The notes: a model not told the origin generated them from the sequence alone. DNA of 64,000 bases from Gracilariopsis chorda (GCA_003194525.1 NBIV01000317.1:1-64000), one strand, 5' to 3'. Shown: positions 20,929-33,092, counted from the stretch's first letter. Numbers and translations: made by a program.

Positions 20929-22131
20929 GTGGCGGTGAACTGCGGCCGTATGATGGCTTTATCGATGCAGCTTTTCAACCTCGTCCTCCTTTTGCGAGGC
21001 ATGTCGGAGCAGACAACCTTCAAGACGCATCTCACGAATGAAGGGCGAGTAAGACATGATTGCCGCATTCGACGACAGGCGCTTCGTTTCCCATCGATGT
21101 CACCCTTTGAATACCTCTACGGCAGCGGCTGTGACCAATCACTGATTACACTCACTGATCTAGATCATCGCGCCTTCCGGACACTTTTGACCCCTTTACA
21201 TCGACTTTACAACACCTGTACTTCTCACTCCACAAGCTGGTACATTCAAATCTTAAAAACCCGCCATGTTTCTTGCGGTGGACCCCGCATGCTCTCCTCT
21301 GCACAATGTCTAGCAATGTTTCTTGCCTGGCATCATACGCGTGATCAGGGAATGACACTGAGCTTGACGTTTGGAGCAACATCAAGCGTGGTTTCGATTT
21401 ACATTCGCTTCGCTCGTCGTCTTGTGTATCACACTCTTCAGGAAGATGAGCAATCTTGCGTCAAGTTTCCGACGAACGAAGAAGTTGAACAGTTCAAGAA
21501 GTCCTTTAGAAAGAGGCACTTTCTATTACACGACGTCTACTGCGCGGCAAACGGTCTTAAGGTGCAGTTGCAGCAATCCGGGAACTGCGTGATACAGAAT
21601 ATGTTCTATAATGGCTGGAAAAATGACCATTATGTTGGAAATGTGTTCGTATTTGCCCCGAACGGCCGCGTTATTTCGTGCGCCGTTAATGCCTCCGGCG
21701 GTTTTCACGATTCTACTATCGCCGAATGGGGAAATCTTTACCGGAACCTCCAAGTTGTGTTCGAGAATACTGGAGGAAGATGTGTAGTCGATTAGGCCTT
21801 TTGCAGGGAAACGCATCCGTTTTTAATCAAGTCGGCACAAGACAACCTAGGTTCCGCACAAAACGCCATGGAGGTTATGGTGGCCCGACAGGCTGCATCC
21901 GCTCTTCAGGGCACTGAATGGCGTATGCGTGCCTTCCAGGGAACTTTCTCAAGACTTAAAGATCGTTTGACATACGAAGAAAACGGCGAAAGAAAGATGA
22001 TACTGTTAACGACGGTTTTACTGTCTAACCTCCGCTCGCACGTGGTTTGAATCAACCAGATCTTGAACACATATATGCCCCACATGGGCGCAGAAGCCAA
22101 CCTGTTTCTTTACGACAGCTTTGGCTTCTAA
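20929..22131 (+). pseudogene. Harbinger-type DDE transposase with two in-frame stops
   Basis: One frame of about 400 codons is interrupted by TAG at 21793 and TGA at 22048. Recognisable blocks are MLSSAQCLAMFLAWHHTRDQ (helix-turn-helix region), HDVYCAANGLKVQL, FYNGWKNDHYVGNVFVFAP, GGFHDSTIAEWG, GGRCVVD, then (after the TAG) HPFLIKSAQDN, GTEWRMRAFQGTFSRLKDRL and INQILNTYMP. The order matches DDE_4-type transposases. The first catalytic Asp of the (D)GLK block appears as Asn (ANGLK); the second, in FHDS, is kept. Transposition activity is therefore unlikely. There are no frameshifts: all disabling changes are base substitutions. Confidence 0.8.
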
Positions 22132-22173
22132 ACCATCGAAAAAAACACTAATCGATGGATAACACCATTCTAT

Positions 22174-23169
22174 TTAGCCGCTGTGTTGCTCTGCGTTCGC
22201 AGCCATCACCATAAGAATTGCCTCAAAAAACGGGTTCTGCCGTTTGCTCTCATGCTCTCGCCTCTGCTGATCTTCACGGCGTTCTTCATCTCTTCGCTGT
22301 TTTTCCTCTTCCCAAATGCGCTCTTTCTCCTTCTCATTCTCTTCTCGGCGCCTCGCATCTTCCTCGCGGCGCTACTGCTCGTGCAGCATCGTCATCTTCA
22401 TCATTGTGAGAATGTCCTTAGCATCAAATGTTTTGGATGACACTGCCCTTCTTTTGGCAATGAGGGGACGCGGTGACGGAAGCGAGAGCGGCGTCGTAGC
22501 TCTGGCTGGTATCGGATGTCGGAGGTCGTCGTCTTCCCCGCTGCTCTCGGGCAATATCGGCATGGGAGGTGTTGCGAGAGAATGACTTGCTTCCTCCCGG
22601 TCATCCCCGGATGTGCTCTAAAGCCCTCTGATTTCATCTGTTTCTTCGTCCCTGCAGCCAAGATCCGCTCTATCCGTCATCTTATAGCGAATATGTTTCG
22701 CCTTATGGACATCTTCTGGCATCAGGGGATCTCCAGTGGGCATTTTCTTTCTGTGCAGGGTCGCGAACTTCCTCTTCAAACTGTTCACAGTCCTCATTTG
22801 ATCGCCGAAGAGCTTATTGTGCTAGAACAAAACAGCATCCCACTCTTCACGGCACAGCGGTAACATATGTTCAATAGTGCTCAGCATTGCTTCGGTCTCT
22901 GTCGTCGTGGAGCCATTTCCGCGAACCGCAGTCGTCTTCTTTGATTTGTGGCTCGATGGTCTTTGCGAGAGCAGCGATGAGGCACGTGATGGATTTGCTG
23001 TCGGGGCGGGAGGAAGCTGAGAAGGAGTCGTCCTGGCTGCTGCCGAAGAACCGTGATTCTCAGCAAGAACGACGGCACCTGAGCCATGCATGCTCGAGCT
23101 GAAAGGAGCACGGAACGACTCTGTGGCTACAGGCGCAACATAGCTGGGAGTCGCATCATTCGCTGCCAT
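22174..23169 (-). pseudogene. Harbinger accessory protein (Myb/SANT-like, coiled coil), three in-frame TAGs
   Basis: A single 332-codon frame has TAG at 22824-22822, 22620-22618 and 22374-22372 and no frameshift. It begins with a Ser/Ala/Pro-rich leader. A helical domain follows with AMLSTIEHMLPLCREEW, then NSLKRKFATLHRKKMPTGDP, the signature of the Myb/SANT-like accessory proteins I know as DUF6818 (name from memory). Next are a DR-rich linker and a long charged coiled coil (RREEDARRREENEKEKER). Such proteins bring the transposase to the nucleus and to the element ends. In each case CAG to TAG would explain the stop. It is convergent with the transposase. Confidence 0.75.
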
Positions 23170-23545
23170 GCTCGCACTGTGCTCCTGTGAAGTCGAAATG
23201 GGGAGGTAGCGTGCAGGAGAATCTTGTTCCTGTGCACTGCAACTGACGAGGGGGGTTTGCGGGTAAGTGGGCGGGGCTGCTGGTTCGAGCTGTTCAACAT
23301 CTCGGACGCCCGGAAAGGGACAGGTCTGTGTTCTGGTTACGCCTGTTCAAGGCGTGAAAGGGCGGGAGAGTTTGCTATCGCTCTTTATTTTGGAGGGAAA
23401 AGTACGCATTTGGTCATTTGGGTCGGAGCCCAATTCTTCTCCGACGTGTCTTCACGTCAACCGATGACCACCCCCTCAACAGCACATTTTGGGTAAAAAC
23501 TCCGATCTCAAAATACGCAATTGTGTTTTCAGGAGTTGCCCAGTA

Positions 23546-24406
23546 GCTTAAGCCATGTGACAGAACGTGCCTTCTTTTGAGTGGTAGGCACTGCAGTCAT
23601 TCTTTGAGTGCCAGCCACTCATCATAAAGCACGCAATAAAAATGCACCAGCAGCCAATGCATTTTATGTTTAGATGCTGCTGCTGCTGCTGATCTCTTTA
23701 AATGTTAGAGAGGCATTGTGCCAAATGGAAATTTTACATGCGCGTACAGAGGCATGCAATGCTGTTTATTGGCGCACTACCTCCATTCAATCAAAACCAC
23801 CTCCCTCATACATCAAATAATGCTTAAGAGTGGAGAGACAAAAACAAGTGGAAACGGCCTTCGGCCGTGGGCGGCGCTGCGCGCCGCGTTGGTTTTGTAG
23901 CTTTGTGTATTTCGTGGCGTTCGGAGGCTCTCCGAGCACTTTGCTCGCTTGCGCTCGCAATAGCGCTCGTAGAACCACGGGGCGCCGCGGCGCCGAGAGT
24001 ATGTGGAGCCGTAGGGGTTTGTTTTTAGGTGCCTAAATTGACTGCAGTGCCAGCCAATGATGAGAAAGCGTGACACGTTGCTTTGTGTAACTGGGTGGCA
24101 CTGCAGTCATTATGGTAGTGCCAGCCAGTAAGCAGGAAGCTTTGCTGCTGCTGCTGCTGCTGAATTTTTTAAATGGTAGGGAGGCGTTGCGCCAAATGGC
24201 AGTTTTGCATGCTCGTAGAGGGGCATACAGAGCGGTTTATTGGCGCACCGCCTCCCATCAATCAACAACACCCCCCTCATACATGTGTAAATCATTAAGA
24301 GTGGGGTGTTGAGATATGCCTTCGAATTCAGTTTGGCTGTACATAGGAAAGTGGATTCTGCATGCTGCCCCAGAGCCAAACTTTTGTTGATGGATCCAAA
24401 GAGGCA
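23546..24406 (-). repeat. Satellite array A, middle part (about two units, minus orientation)
   Basis: Contains two copies of the unit seen in the other arrays. Landmarks are the CTG/CAG run (23685-23694 and 24142-24164), the inverted repeat around GCGCCAA, the CTGCAGTCATT hairpin, and a GC-rich hairpin block (ACGGCCTTCGGCCGT at 23854-23868 and the palindrome GGCGCCGCGGCGCC at 23981-23994). The pogo element interrupts the array at 24407. Confidence 0.8.
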
Positions 24407-26963
24407 CAGAGTAAAGTCTCGATAATATGAATCAAATGGTGGCGCATCTTAACGACCTGAAAAGTTCACATTACCGAGGCGTTTACACTACCGAAACTGA
24501 CTTACAGTAAGAATTTGACACGTGGCCATGGGTTGACCATGTACGGCTGTATCCCATGCAACTTTCCGACGCCCAGCCGTCATATCTCCCAGCACGCACG
24601 TTTTCTTGCGGTGCTCAGAACACATTCAGAGAATCCATGGATAGCGAAGAAGACATTGTTCACATTTCCACCTCTGCCGGGCTCCATACGGCCGATCCAG
24701 CCCATGAAATCGCACACCAGCCAGATAACCTCCGTACCCATCCCATCTCACGAAAACGACGCGAAATATGTGTCAGCCAGCGTATCGAGGTGTTAAAAAT
24801 TCTCGGTTTCAAACAAGATGGGTCCAAAACCATTGCGAAGATCAACCCATCCACAAAAAAGCCCTGGACACATTCCGTAGTTGCGTTGAAGTATGGGGTT
24901 GCCAAAACCACAGTATGCGCTTAGGTGAAAAACAGATATAATACAATGGCAACGAATCCTCAAAACCGCAGCATCCTCAAACGTAGGTGGCTCAAACCTG
25001 GCACTTATCCGCAAATTTAACACGCTCTTACGACATACATCAACAACTTCATCCTGTACCTACGAAATGAATCCCCGTTCCAGGAAAGCGTAGTACGAAA
25101 ACGGGCCCTCCGGATCAGGGACGAGATGGTCAAGAAAGTCACCGCAAGAGCGGCGGAATGTACTGAAGAACATTCCCAAAAGCTTATTAAGAAAAGTCCA
25201 GCACCTCCAAAGATTTGTCACAAGTCATGGGTGGTATCACAAGTATATGATTCGCAATGGATTCTCAAGTATGAAAGGAGCTGGTAATTCCAAGCATTTC
25301 GAGGAGTCCCTCGTTGACAAGGCCACACATAACATGAAGAGAGAGGTTGCTCACGATCCATTGTCGTGCATAATGAATACAGACTAAGTTGGCCTCCTAT
25401 ACAGAGCGCTACCCAGTCGCGCAATTTCCCAAGATGGAACTGCATACGAGCGAGTCAAAGACGAGCTCACCGCCGTGTTGACTATATTTGCTGACGGAAA
25501 CAAGGCCCCTTTGACAATCATTGGGAAATCTAAACGTCCTCGAAGCTTTCCTCGGCACTTCAATGGCCAACAGGATCTCAACATTTACTACATGTCACAG
25601 CAGAACGCCTGGAATATGAAGAATATCTGGAATCAATTCGTCGTTGGCTTTGACAATTTTGCAAGGTTGCAGGGCGAAAAATTTATTGCTGTCGTTGACA
25701 ATTGCTCATCACATAACATTGACTACCAAAGCTTCGCAAAAGCTTAACTGCTCATTCCTTCCCCCAAACCTTACGTCGCACTTACAGCCCGGAGATGCTG
25801 CTGTCGAACGCTCATTCAAGTGTCGTTTCTGCCGTCTCCTCGTGCGACACACTTTGGAACAGATTGAAAGGCAATTGGATCGCGTGCCGTCGGAGTGGGA
25901 GTCGTTCAATCTTCGAAAGGTTGTCACGGTGTATGACGGGGTACGGCTCATGGCAAGGGCCTGGGATCTGGTGCCCGACAGTTTAATACTGAACTCATGG
26001 CTTGCAAGAGACATTCTCCCGCCATTCCACAGAGAAGCTGTCTTGAAGTTGCGCCAGGAGCGCGGTGATGTTACTGGATGTGCTGCACGTTCTCCTCCAT
26101 CTTTTGTACTGCAATATACATGAGATGAACATAAGAAGACTGCCCAAACGGCTTTCTACAGAGAAGAGCTGTACTTGAATGCGGGGAGGGGTCCAGAAAC
26201 TGTGGTCGAGGGCGGTCTCCTTAATGCTATACAGTACAAAAATACGCAAGATGACCCTACATCTAGTTTGGCAAGCGATATTGCGGAGCTGAATGCTACT
26301 GGCGTGTTGCCTCAGGTAGATTCGCAGGAGATGGGGCACATGATGGAGGTGGAGCAAAGTCTCCCTGTTGCGACGACTATCTCAGAGAAAACAGCCTTCA
26401 TGGAGGCTGTAGCGGTCGGGCTTGAGGATATATCAGCATTCAACGAAGCAGGAAGTACTGTTGAGGACCAGAATTGCGATGACGATGAACCGTCTGTTGT
26501 ACCCGCAGAGACTCCGAGGCACAACAAACCGTCCCTGCTGCGGTATCGAAGCGCATTGCAAGATGCGTTTACAGAATTGAACAGTGTAATTCTGCAAGAG
26601 GACTTTGTTCAATCTCAGACTCTTATGAAGTTGGAGTCACTTCTTTCTGAGGAGCTTGACAGGGTCAGAAAACTATAGCGTGATAATATGAGGCAATCGC
26701 GCCTTGATGCTTTTCGCAAGGAGGGAAAAGGTACCAAAAGAATTTGATTTATAGTCTTTGTAGTGTGAACTTTATGGTTTGGTGGAGGTCGAATGTTCAC
26801 TTTGCCGGGATGTTCATCTTAGGAAGACGAGTTCATATTAGCTGTCGTGAACCTCTGTCTGTACCTATAAGAACGCATGTGGCGCCCTCTGTTGAATGCT
26901 TGGGTTCATTGTAACGTGACTGTTCAATCTGTCGCGTACTCATTTTATCGAGACTTTACTCTG
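24407..26963. mobile_element. pogo/Tigger-like DNA transposon inserted in the satellite
   Basis: Terminal inverted repeats CAGAGTAAAGTCTCGATAA are at 24407-24425 and, inverted, at 26945-26963. The right flank is TA and the left flank CA, consistent with a TA target duplication in which one copy has mutated. The reverse complement of 34880-34920 in the second satellite array is the unoccupied site (GGGGTAGTAG). Total length is 2557 bp. It contains a broken pogo transposase. Confidence 0.9.
24556..26678 (+). pseudogene. pogo/Tigger transposase (CENP-B-type HTH plus DDE), broken
   Basis: The N-terminal part carries a helix-turn-helix region (KRREICVSQRIEVLKILG) and, after a stop, VKNRYNTM. A second DNA-binding segment follows a frame change (GWYHKYMIRNGFSSMKGAG). 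The catalytic core reads TD-stop-VGLLYRALPSRAIS (first Asp), GNKAPLTIIGKSKRP, FIAVVDNCSSHN (second Asp) and FLPPNLTSHLQPGDAAV (third Asp). A C-terminal acidic region (26175-26678) contains LQDAFTELNSVILQEDF. At least four stops and two frame changes rule out activity. The family assignment rests on the DNCSSHN and LPPNLTSxLQPxD motifs, which are diagnostic of pogo/Tigger/jerky transposases. Confidence 0.85.
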
Positions 26964-27290
26964 TAGTACAAACACAACTCCAACTTTTGTTTACTTACGT
27001 ACTGACACGTGTTGATCTAAGTGCACCCATCTGCAATTGGCTAGCACTGCAGTCATTTACTGTAGTGCAAGCCAGTGAGCAGCAGTAGCAGTAAACATGC
27101 AGTAGCAGTAAACATGCAGTAGCAGTAAACATGCAGCAGCAGCCAGGCAGCCAATAAGCTTTGAGCTTTGCTGCTGCTGTTGCTGCCGCTGCTAAAATTT
27201 TTAATTGGCAGGAAGGCATTGCGCCAAAATGGAAATCGCATGCGGTGAAGGGGGCTGCAGTAGAGTGGGTACTGTGCATGCTCCTAGGGA
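26964..27290 (-). repeat. Satellite array A, right part, with triplicated 17-bp motif
   Basis: Continues the unit broken at 24406. AGCAGTAAACATGCAGT-type repeats occur three times in a row at about 27080-27132, next to the CAG/CTG tract and the GCGCCAA block. The CTGCAGTCATT hairpin is at about 27048-27075. Confidence 0.75.
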
Positions 27291-27974
27291 TGGGCTGTTA
27301 CGGAAGATTTCTAACGGAATACTTCTATTTTTAAACTAGTGCCACGTGGCACACAACTACATAGGAATTGTTCCAGTGGACTGTAATTTCATTAGGTAAA
27401 GAACCTAACTTAGATTTTTATACGATACAGTAGATTCTTTCCGTCAAGGTCAGCAGGCGGCACTGTATATAATGCACCGCTGGAGCCCCACCTCACGGGA
27501 AGTAAAGGAAGCACCCTCGAGGCTTGTTCTAGTTCCTCTGGCTCAACCTCGTGATAATCACCCTCAGATACACCATTGCGTAATTTTGTAGGTGTTGTTT
27601 CTAAGCTGCCGATACCCAGCGCGTCCCATAGCAGCACCTGTAGCATTATCGTTTGCCCAGTGAACCCGCTCTTCGCCTGGTGCTTGCAAATATCCTTTCT
27701 GGATTCTCCCGATAGCCGTTTCTATATTGAGGAAAACACCACCTATTAGAACCCATCCATTAGACCAAATCTAAAATTGCTATTTTACGGACGTTATGCT
27801 CACCACTGGCTGTACCACAACTGAACTCCCGACCTAGAAGATTCGTTCCTTAATGTTTTATCTAACGGAAAGCGACAGAAAAGTGCTACATTCACACCGA
27901 ATGGGCCCCCTCGTAGTGGAATCCTTCCTTAAGATGATTCGAAGTGGAAGCAAATCACCCCAACCTACTCATCT
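27291..27974. other. No recognisable gene
   Basis: Only a 78-codon minus-strand frame (27410-27646, rich in Leu and Glu) and short frames. The stretch lies between the satellite and gag-like sequence and may be part of an LTR, but no terminal repeat pair could be identified. Confidence 0.3.
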
Positions 27975-28460
27975 ATGGACCCCCAAGAACCTACACCGGA
28001 AACCCCCTCTCCAGCTCCTCAGGCGCTGGGCTCTGAAGGTTGACGCAGCACGCGCAGCGCCCCTGAAGGACCCACCGTCATGCTGGATGATGCTGAAAGT
28101 CTGCTACGGAATGTCAGCTCCAGTATCGATCGGTTCCTGCAACGCCTAAGGAGACTATATGGCACAAGAACAGCGGATATCCCCGCTACGACTGAGGAGA
28201 ATGGCGCAGTGGAAGTTGAAAACCCCCAGATGGCGTCATAACCGCCGCCTACTCAGGAGATCCAGGCCCAGAGCGCGATAGAACCTGATACATTTATTGA
28301 GTCTATGGCCCCACGCCTCACCGATTGGCTTTCGCAAGAGCCCACCGAAAGGATTCCTGCATGTGTGGAGACTCATCTTGGATCCCACCACCACGCCCTA
28401 GTGGAAGAGATTGTGATCGAACGTGTAGTGCAATACATTCCCGCGTACGGGCGATGGTGA
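27975..28460 (+). pseudogene. Gag-like or hypothetical ORF with in-frame stops
   Basis: The 162-codon frame opens MDPQEPTPETPSPAPQ and has stops at about codons 23 and 89. The rest is coherent (LLRNVSSSIDRFLQRLRRLY, then FIESMAPRLTDWL, LVEEIVIERVVQYIP). The acidic, Pro-rich, helical composition suits a retrotransposon Gag leader. The position just upstream of the Ty3 coding region supports this, but no zinc knuckle is visible. Confidence 0.35.
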
Positions 28461-29303
28461 AACTCATATCTGAGGTGTACTCGGTGCGAGCCATGAAGCG
28501 GGATGCATGAATTTTAGCCCCCGTTTACCGGGCTAATTAGCGGTCGGGCTACCCAGGGTGGTTATGGGAACATTCATATTTTGTGGTATTTGCCTGGCAA
28601 GGGTGGTGGACACGTGGCTACAGCCCCGGCCAGGAGGCCCAAAATGGCTACTTATTTTAGTTTAGGGGTTAATTTTACTTAGGCTAGTGCACTACCTACT
28701 GTACTGCACTGAGATAGTACTTGAGCGTCGGCCGCACGACGGCGAGCTCACCAAGAAAAGAAGGGAAGGTTCGGCTCTGACTCTATTCGCCATGCGAAGT
28801 GTCTAACTCCTCGCGGAGGTACACCGCTTGCCCGGTAGTTTCACCCGACTCGCACCACCGAGGAGACCGTGCTCGTCGTACCCAGTGGGTTGTGACCACT
28901 CGTGGTATTCATTGTTGTCGTGTGACCGCCCGTACAGGCCCTATCTCCGCCCCAGTTTTGGGTATTGATATTACCGACGTGTGTCGTGAGACCGTGAGAC
29001 CATCTCTTCCCCTCATATCCCCTAACCGCCGCGCAGTGCGTGTTCGTGTGTGTGTGTATCGGCACCCCACTCCGGGGTCTGTTCCCGCTTTCCGCACGCC
29101 CCCGTCGGGTGGTCCCTTTCCCTCTCTTGCTCCCCTGCTCGCAGGCTACTTCCCTACCAGCCGTGGTTCCGACCCGTTCTAACCCCTAAACCTCCGAGGT
29201 ACATCCAGGCTCCCAACGGAGTTACACCCGTCATACGGGACACGGAGGGCTCTACCCAGCTGGGCCTACCTCTCCAAGAGAGCAAGGCTTCGAGCTGCCT
29301 TGG
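28461..29303. other. Possible untranslated/LTR region of the gypsy element
   Basis: No convincing coding sequence. GTTCGGCTCTGACT (about 28768) recurs at about 44113 near the third satellite array, so the stretch may hold an old LTR end; a second LTR copy was not found. Confidence 0.25.
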
Positions 29304-31078
29304 GTGCCTTTCCCACACCGGGATTGCACCACAGAACGTGCGCAGCGAGTGGCAGACACCGCCTTGGATTCGAATGGTTTCCTAGAGGTGATTTGTGATG
29401 GCATCCGAGCGGAAGCTCGCTCGAAAACCACGCAGCTACAACCGGTAGCCGCGTTTCAAAGTGCATCGTTCGTACAGGAGAGGTTCTCTCTATCAACACC
29501 TAAGGCAATGCTTGGCAGAGAAGGACAGGATACCACTGCAAGGCAACGGGGAAGCCATAGGAATACCATTATGAACCGTTTGGACCTGACACGCCACGGA
29601 GGAGGACAGGATACCGGTCGCGGCAAAATTCAACTTCGTAGAGGAGAACAGGATACACTAGTGGTGAATTCCGACAACGGGGACCACGTCAGACCCCCAG
29701 ACACCACTCAGAAAACACGCATCTGAAAACAGAGGGACAAAAGAGGAAATGGAAGACACCCCGATTCGGGGAGTGGTACGGGCTCCGATTCTGAGAACAG
29801 CTCAAACTCAGAGAACGACGCCTTTCTGAAGAAGAAACGACCAAGGGTCAGGAAGATCGTCGCGTTAAACGATCTATTCGCCAAGGTGGAGGGTTATAAA
29901 ACCTACAGGTAGAATAATCGCTACACTCTTTACGACACGTCGGTCGCTAAATGACTTGCGAAGATTCAGCGCCGAATGAATATTCAAATGAAGAAATACC
30001 CTTCTTCAGGCGAAGACCCCATCTCAGTGCTGGACTTCCTTACACGTTTCCGTTTGGCTGTAACACCGACGGCGTGCATGAAAGTGCCGCCATGTGGTGC
30101 TTTCAGTTCTACCTCATTGGGCAGGCGCGCTCTCTCGTGCAACTCCGCCTAACAGGAGAAAGTGCTATTGTAGATGATCCTAGAGCGGAAGTCTTGATAA
30201 CGTATTCCGTAGTGGTCAACTTCCTCCTCAAACGGTACGCCACCGACGAGGTGATTGCAGATGCCAACGCTGACGGCATCTCATATCGACAAAACACGGG
30301 AATGATCAAAACAGAGTTCTCCCAGAAACTCTGGAGCAAGGCCTTAAGGTGCGGGAACGTGTACTATGAACGGCGATGAAAGTCTCTGTTCGTCAAGGTA
30401 CTCGTCCCTTCGATACGCGCGAGGGTGCGCAACCGTTCCACCACGCATCCTCGGACCACCTACACAGAGTTAGTGCACTTTGCGGAATTCTACAGAGCCA
30501 CCCACTGCGCTGCACGGCGATGCCATGCTCCACTCTCGGACAAACCCTCCGCCTCAAGGAATCGCATGGCTACGGCCTTTACGCTTGATACCAGCACCTC
30601 AGGAGACGCGGACGATCTAAAGATCGAACTGGAGCAGGAAGGCCTTGTTCTCAGCTTTGCGTCACCCCAAGGGGCACCGTCCCGTTCACGGACACCGTCG
30701 TCACCCGCCTCATACACCTCAGCAGGATCCTTGAAGAACATCCGCTTCGCAAATCCTCGAAGTTACCCACCACCTTGTAGGATTTGGTTGTCTGGAGAAC
30801 CGGTGCACTGCACCACTCTCACCCTGGCCAAGAGGGCCACCATCTTTAAGGAGAGGGAGACGAATTTCCTGGCAGCGAAAGACACGTATTCGGAGAATGA
30901 TAGTTACCATACCGCTTATGGCGATTTCCATTCCCTTCAAGTTCGTTATGGATACTGCACCCCATTAGAGAAAGCCGCTCAACCAGTCTCGTCACTACCT
31001 ACGCAGGGGCCGGCTGCCCCGCCTGCAGCTCTTATCATCTCGCAAGGGAACACTGCGACCACAGCTGCACCGCTGTAA
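29304..31078 (+). pseudogene. Ty3 gag remnant
   Basis: A first frame (29304-29726) has a triplicated GxGQDT motif (AGGACAGGATACC-type repeats near 29521, 29605 and 29646). The second (29951-30379) is the capsid-like part: EEIPFFRRRPHLSAGLP, MWCFQFYLIGQARSLVQL, VVNFLLKRYATDEV and KTEFSQKLWSKALR. It has the Trp-x(3)-Phe and helix pattern of retrotransposon gag. A third frame (30425-31078) is Ser/Pro-rich linker. No CCHC knuckle could be read. Confidence 0.55.
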
Positions 31079-31384
31079 CAGGACGCAGTGCCTGGAACCC
31101 CGACACTTTCCACTCAGGAAAACCCTCAGGACCGCGCGGAGATGCCCTGCGTCGCCCCTTTCCGTCGAGCCTCAGTGCAACAGAAGTCGGCTCTAGGAAA
31201 GAGGGGACCCCGTGTGCCAAGTTGCAATGACATTGGTGGACCCCCCACGCCAAAATGCAACAAAATCACTGGATCCCCCATTTTCAGCGAACCTTTCCAC
31301 CACCTTCGAGGAATCAGTATATCTGCTCCGACTTAAGAACTATAAAGTGTTTGTTTCCAAATGATGCTCTCCTCTTTCATCAAC

Positions 31385-31470
31385 CACCACACGTGCCATC
31401 TTGGACACAGGCGCCAGTCCAAACCTGGTACATGTCGATATGATCCCTAGATCGGCCCTGACTCCATAAG
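31385..31470 (+). pseudogene. Ty3 aspartic protease active-site fragment
   Basis: The plus strand reads TTRAILDTGASPNLVHVDM. LDTGAS is the catalytic Asp loop of retropepsins. Downstream sequence is broken by stops. Confidence 0.7.
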
Positions 31471-32197
31471 GACAGACACATTACCAATGATGCACGATGC
31501 CTCGTGGCGAACGTTAAAAATCCTCGGGATTCCGCCTTAATATCTCCGTGTCGGATCCTTAAAGGTCAGAATGTGGTTCCTGGTGGTGACAAACTTGGCC
31601 GCACGCTGCATACTGGGGACTTCTTTTGTGGATCGGTGGGAGCGTGCCATCTACCCACGCCTGCGGAATTTGACATTTCTTAATGCCGCCCCTGTAGGTA
31701 TCGTTTCCGCATCTCCGGGACCTGACGAAAATGCGCATCAAGTGGGTAGACTTCCAAAGGAGACATAGTGGAACAAAATCCGCATGGTGAAAAGTGTTCA
31801 GATACCCGCGAGGAGCGAGGCCAAAGTCTGGATGCAATCATCCACCTCAGGATTGTACTTCTTGCAGACGAGCCCTCACCTTAATACGAGACAACATTCC
31901 ATGATGACAAATGATGTCATGTAAATAGGATCAACCATCCCCTTCAGGTTTTTCGTTGCAAACCTTAAGGAGTCTTCTTTAAGGCTCCACAAGGGTACCG
32001 TAGTAGGGATAGCTCTTCCGGCTCCTACAGGACTGGCTCAGATCGCGCCAAAGGAATACTTTGCCGTACAGGACCCTCTCACCGCAATGGAGACTGATTC
32101 TTCACCGTCGTCTGCTAAGGAGCCACCCTCTGCCCCATGGCAGGAAAAGCTCCAAATTGGCGAAGAATTCGTAAAGTAGGGCCAAGGGATTATAGAA

Positions 32198-33070
32198 ATG
32201 TTACCCGCCTTTGAAGATATGTGGTCCGGCCGTTTGGGCCAAGTGAACTTGACGAAGCACCGGATCCGGTTAACACCTGAGGCGAAACCTGTTCATCAAC
32301 TCCCAAGGAGAGCCGGATCCCATGAACGCGATTTAGAGAGTAAGGAGATCCAACGCATGTTGGACAAGGGCGTGATTGAGCCGTCCAACTCGGAATGGGG
32401 CTCCCCCGTGATCGTCACCAAGAGGAAAGATGGATCTCTGAGGTATTGTATCGATTTCAGGCGCCTGAATGAGGTAACTGTGCGGTATTCCTACCCGACA
32501 CACCGCATGGATGAATGCATCGACTTCTAAGGCGATGCGTGGGTATTCTCTACTCTGGACGCCAGTAGTGGATACTGGCAAATCGAGATGGACAACGCCG
32601 ATAAGGACAAGAAAACGTTCACCACCCATTTTGGCATATTCAGATTCCTAAGGATGCCTTTCGGATTGAAAAACGCCCCCGCCACATTCCAGCGGGCAGT
32701 TGACATAATCCTTTAAAATGAGAAGTTTCAATACGCTCTAGTATACATTGAAGATGTCCTTATCAACCCGGGCACCGTGGAAGAGCACTTCACGCATGTG
32801 AGACACGTCCTCCAACTCCTAAAGGATGCTGGCCTAACCTTGAAGCTAGAGAGGTGCTTCTTTTTCAAGTCACCTGTGAAATACCTGGGATATGTAGTGC
32901 TCCCCGGTCTCCTACAGATATGAAGCAAGACTTACGACGGCCTCAAGGAAGCCAAACCGCCCACGGACCAGACGGAACTACCTTTCTTCCTAGGTTTGTA
33001 CACCGTCTTCTGCAGGTTTGTCCCTAATTTCTCCCAAATAGCGGCCCCATTGAACCGCATTTGAGAAAGA
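32198..33070 (+). pseudogene. Ty3 reverse transcriptase with altered active site
   Basis: Blocks in order: HRIRLTPEAKPVHQLPRR, MLDKGVIEPSNSEWGSPVI, KRKDGSLRYCIDFRRLNEV, a TAA, STLDASSGYWQIEM, FGIFRFLRMPFGLKNAP, another TAA, LVYIEDVLINPG and KYLGYVV. These are the classic RT motifs. At 32744-32755 the YxDD box reads YIED, so the first metal-binding Asp is Glu. Together with several stops this means no polymerase activity. Confidence 0.9.
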
Positions 33071-33092
33071 TAAACCGACACAGATTGGCACC

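Larger units (their letters stand above)
20732..23542. mobile_element. PIF/Harbinger-like element 1
   Basis: Terminal inverted repeats start TGGGCAACTCCTGAAA on both sides (20732 onward; reverse complement ending at 23542). They continue as TCACATAATGCG and ACACAATTGCG. The flanks are ATACAG on the left and GTA on the right, so a 3-bp duplication is not clean. The element carries two convergent genes, a DDE transposase (plus) and a Myb/SANT-like coiled-coil accessory protein (minus), the usual pair of this superfamily. Both have in-frame stops. It sits inside a satellite unit whose uninterrupted version is present at 35270-35450. Confidence 0.8.

Noticed and set aside
23640..23720. CAG/CTG repeat as an unstable disease-type microsatellite
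   Set aside because: The runs are short (about five triplets) and form part of a larger conserved unit.
24051..24075. ATGATGAGAAAGC in the satellite as a hammerhead ribozyme core
   Set aside because: The CUGANGA core is not matched and flanking stems do not close.
28768..28781. Shared GTTCGGCTCTGACT with 44113 as paired LTR ends
   Set aside because: Similarity does not extend convincingly to either side, and no TG...CA ends or primer-binding site could be fixed.
28799..29182. 127-codon Arg/Pro-rich plus-strand ORF
   Set aside because: Composition of GC-rich shadow frames, no motif; probably gypsy leader or LTR DNA.
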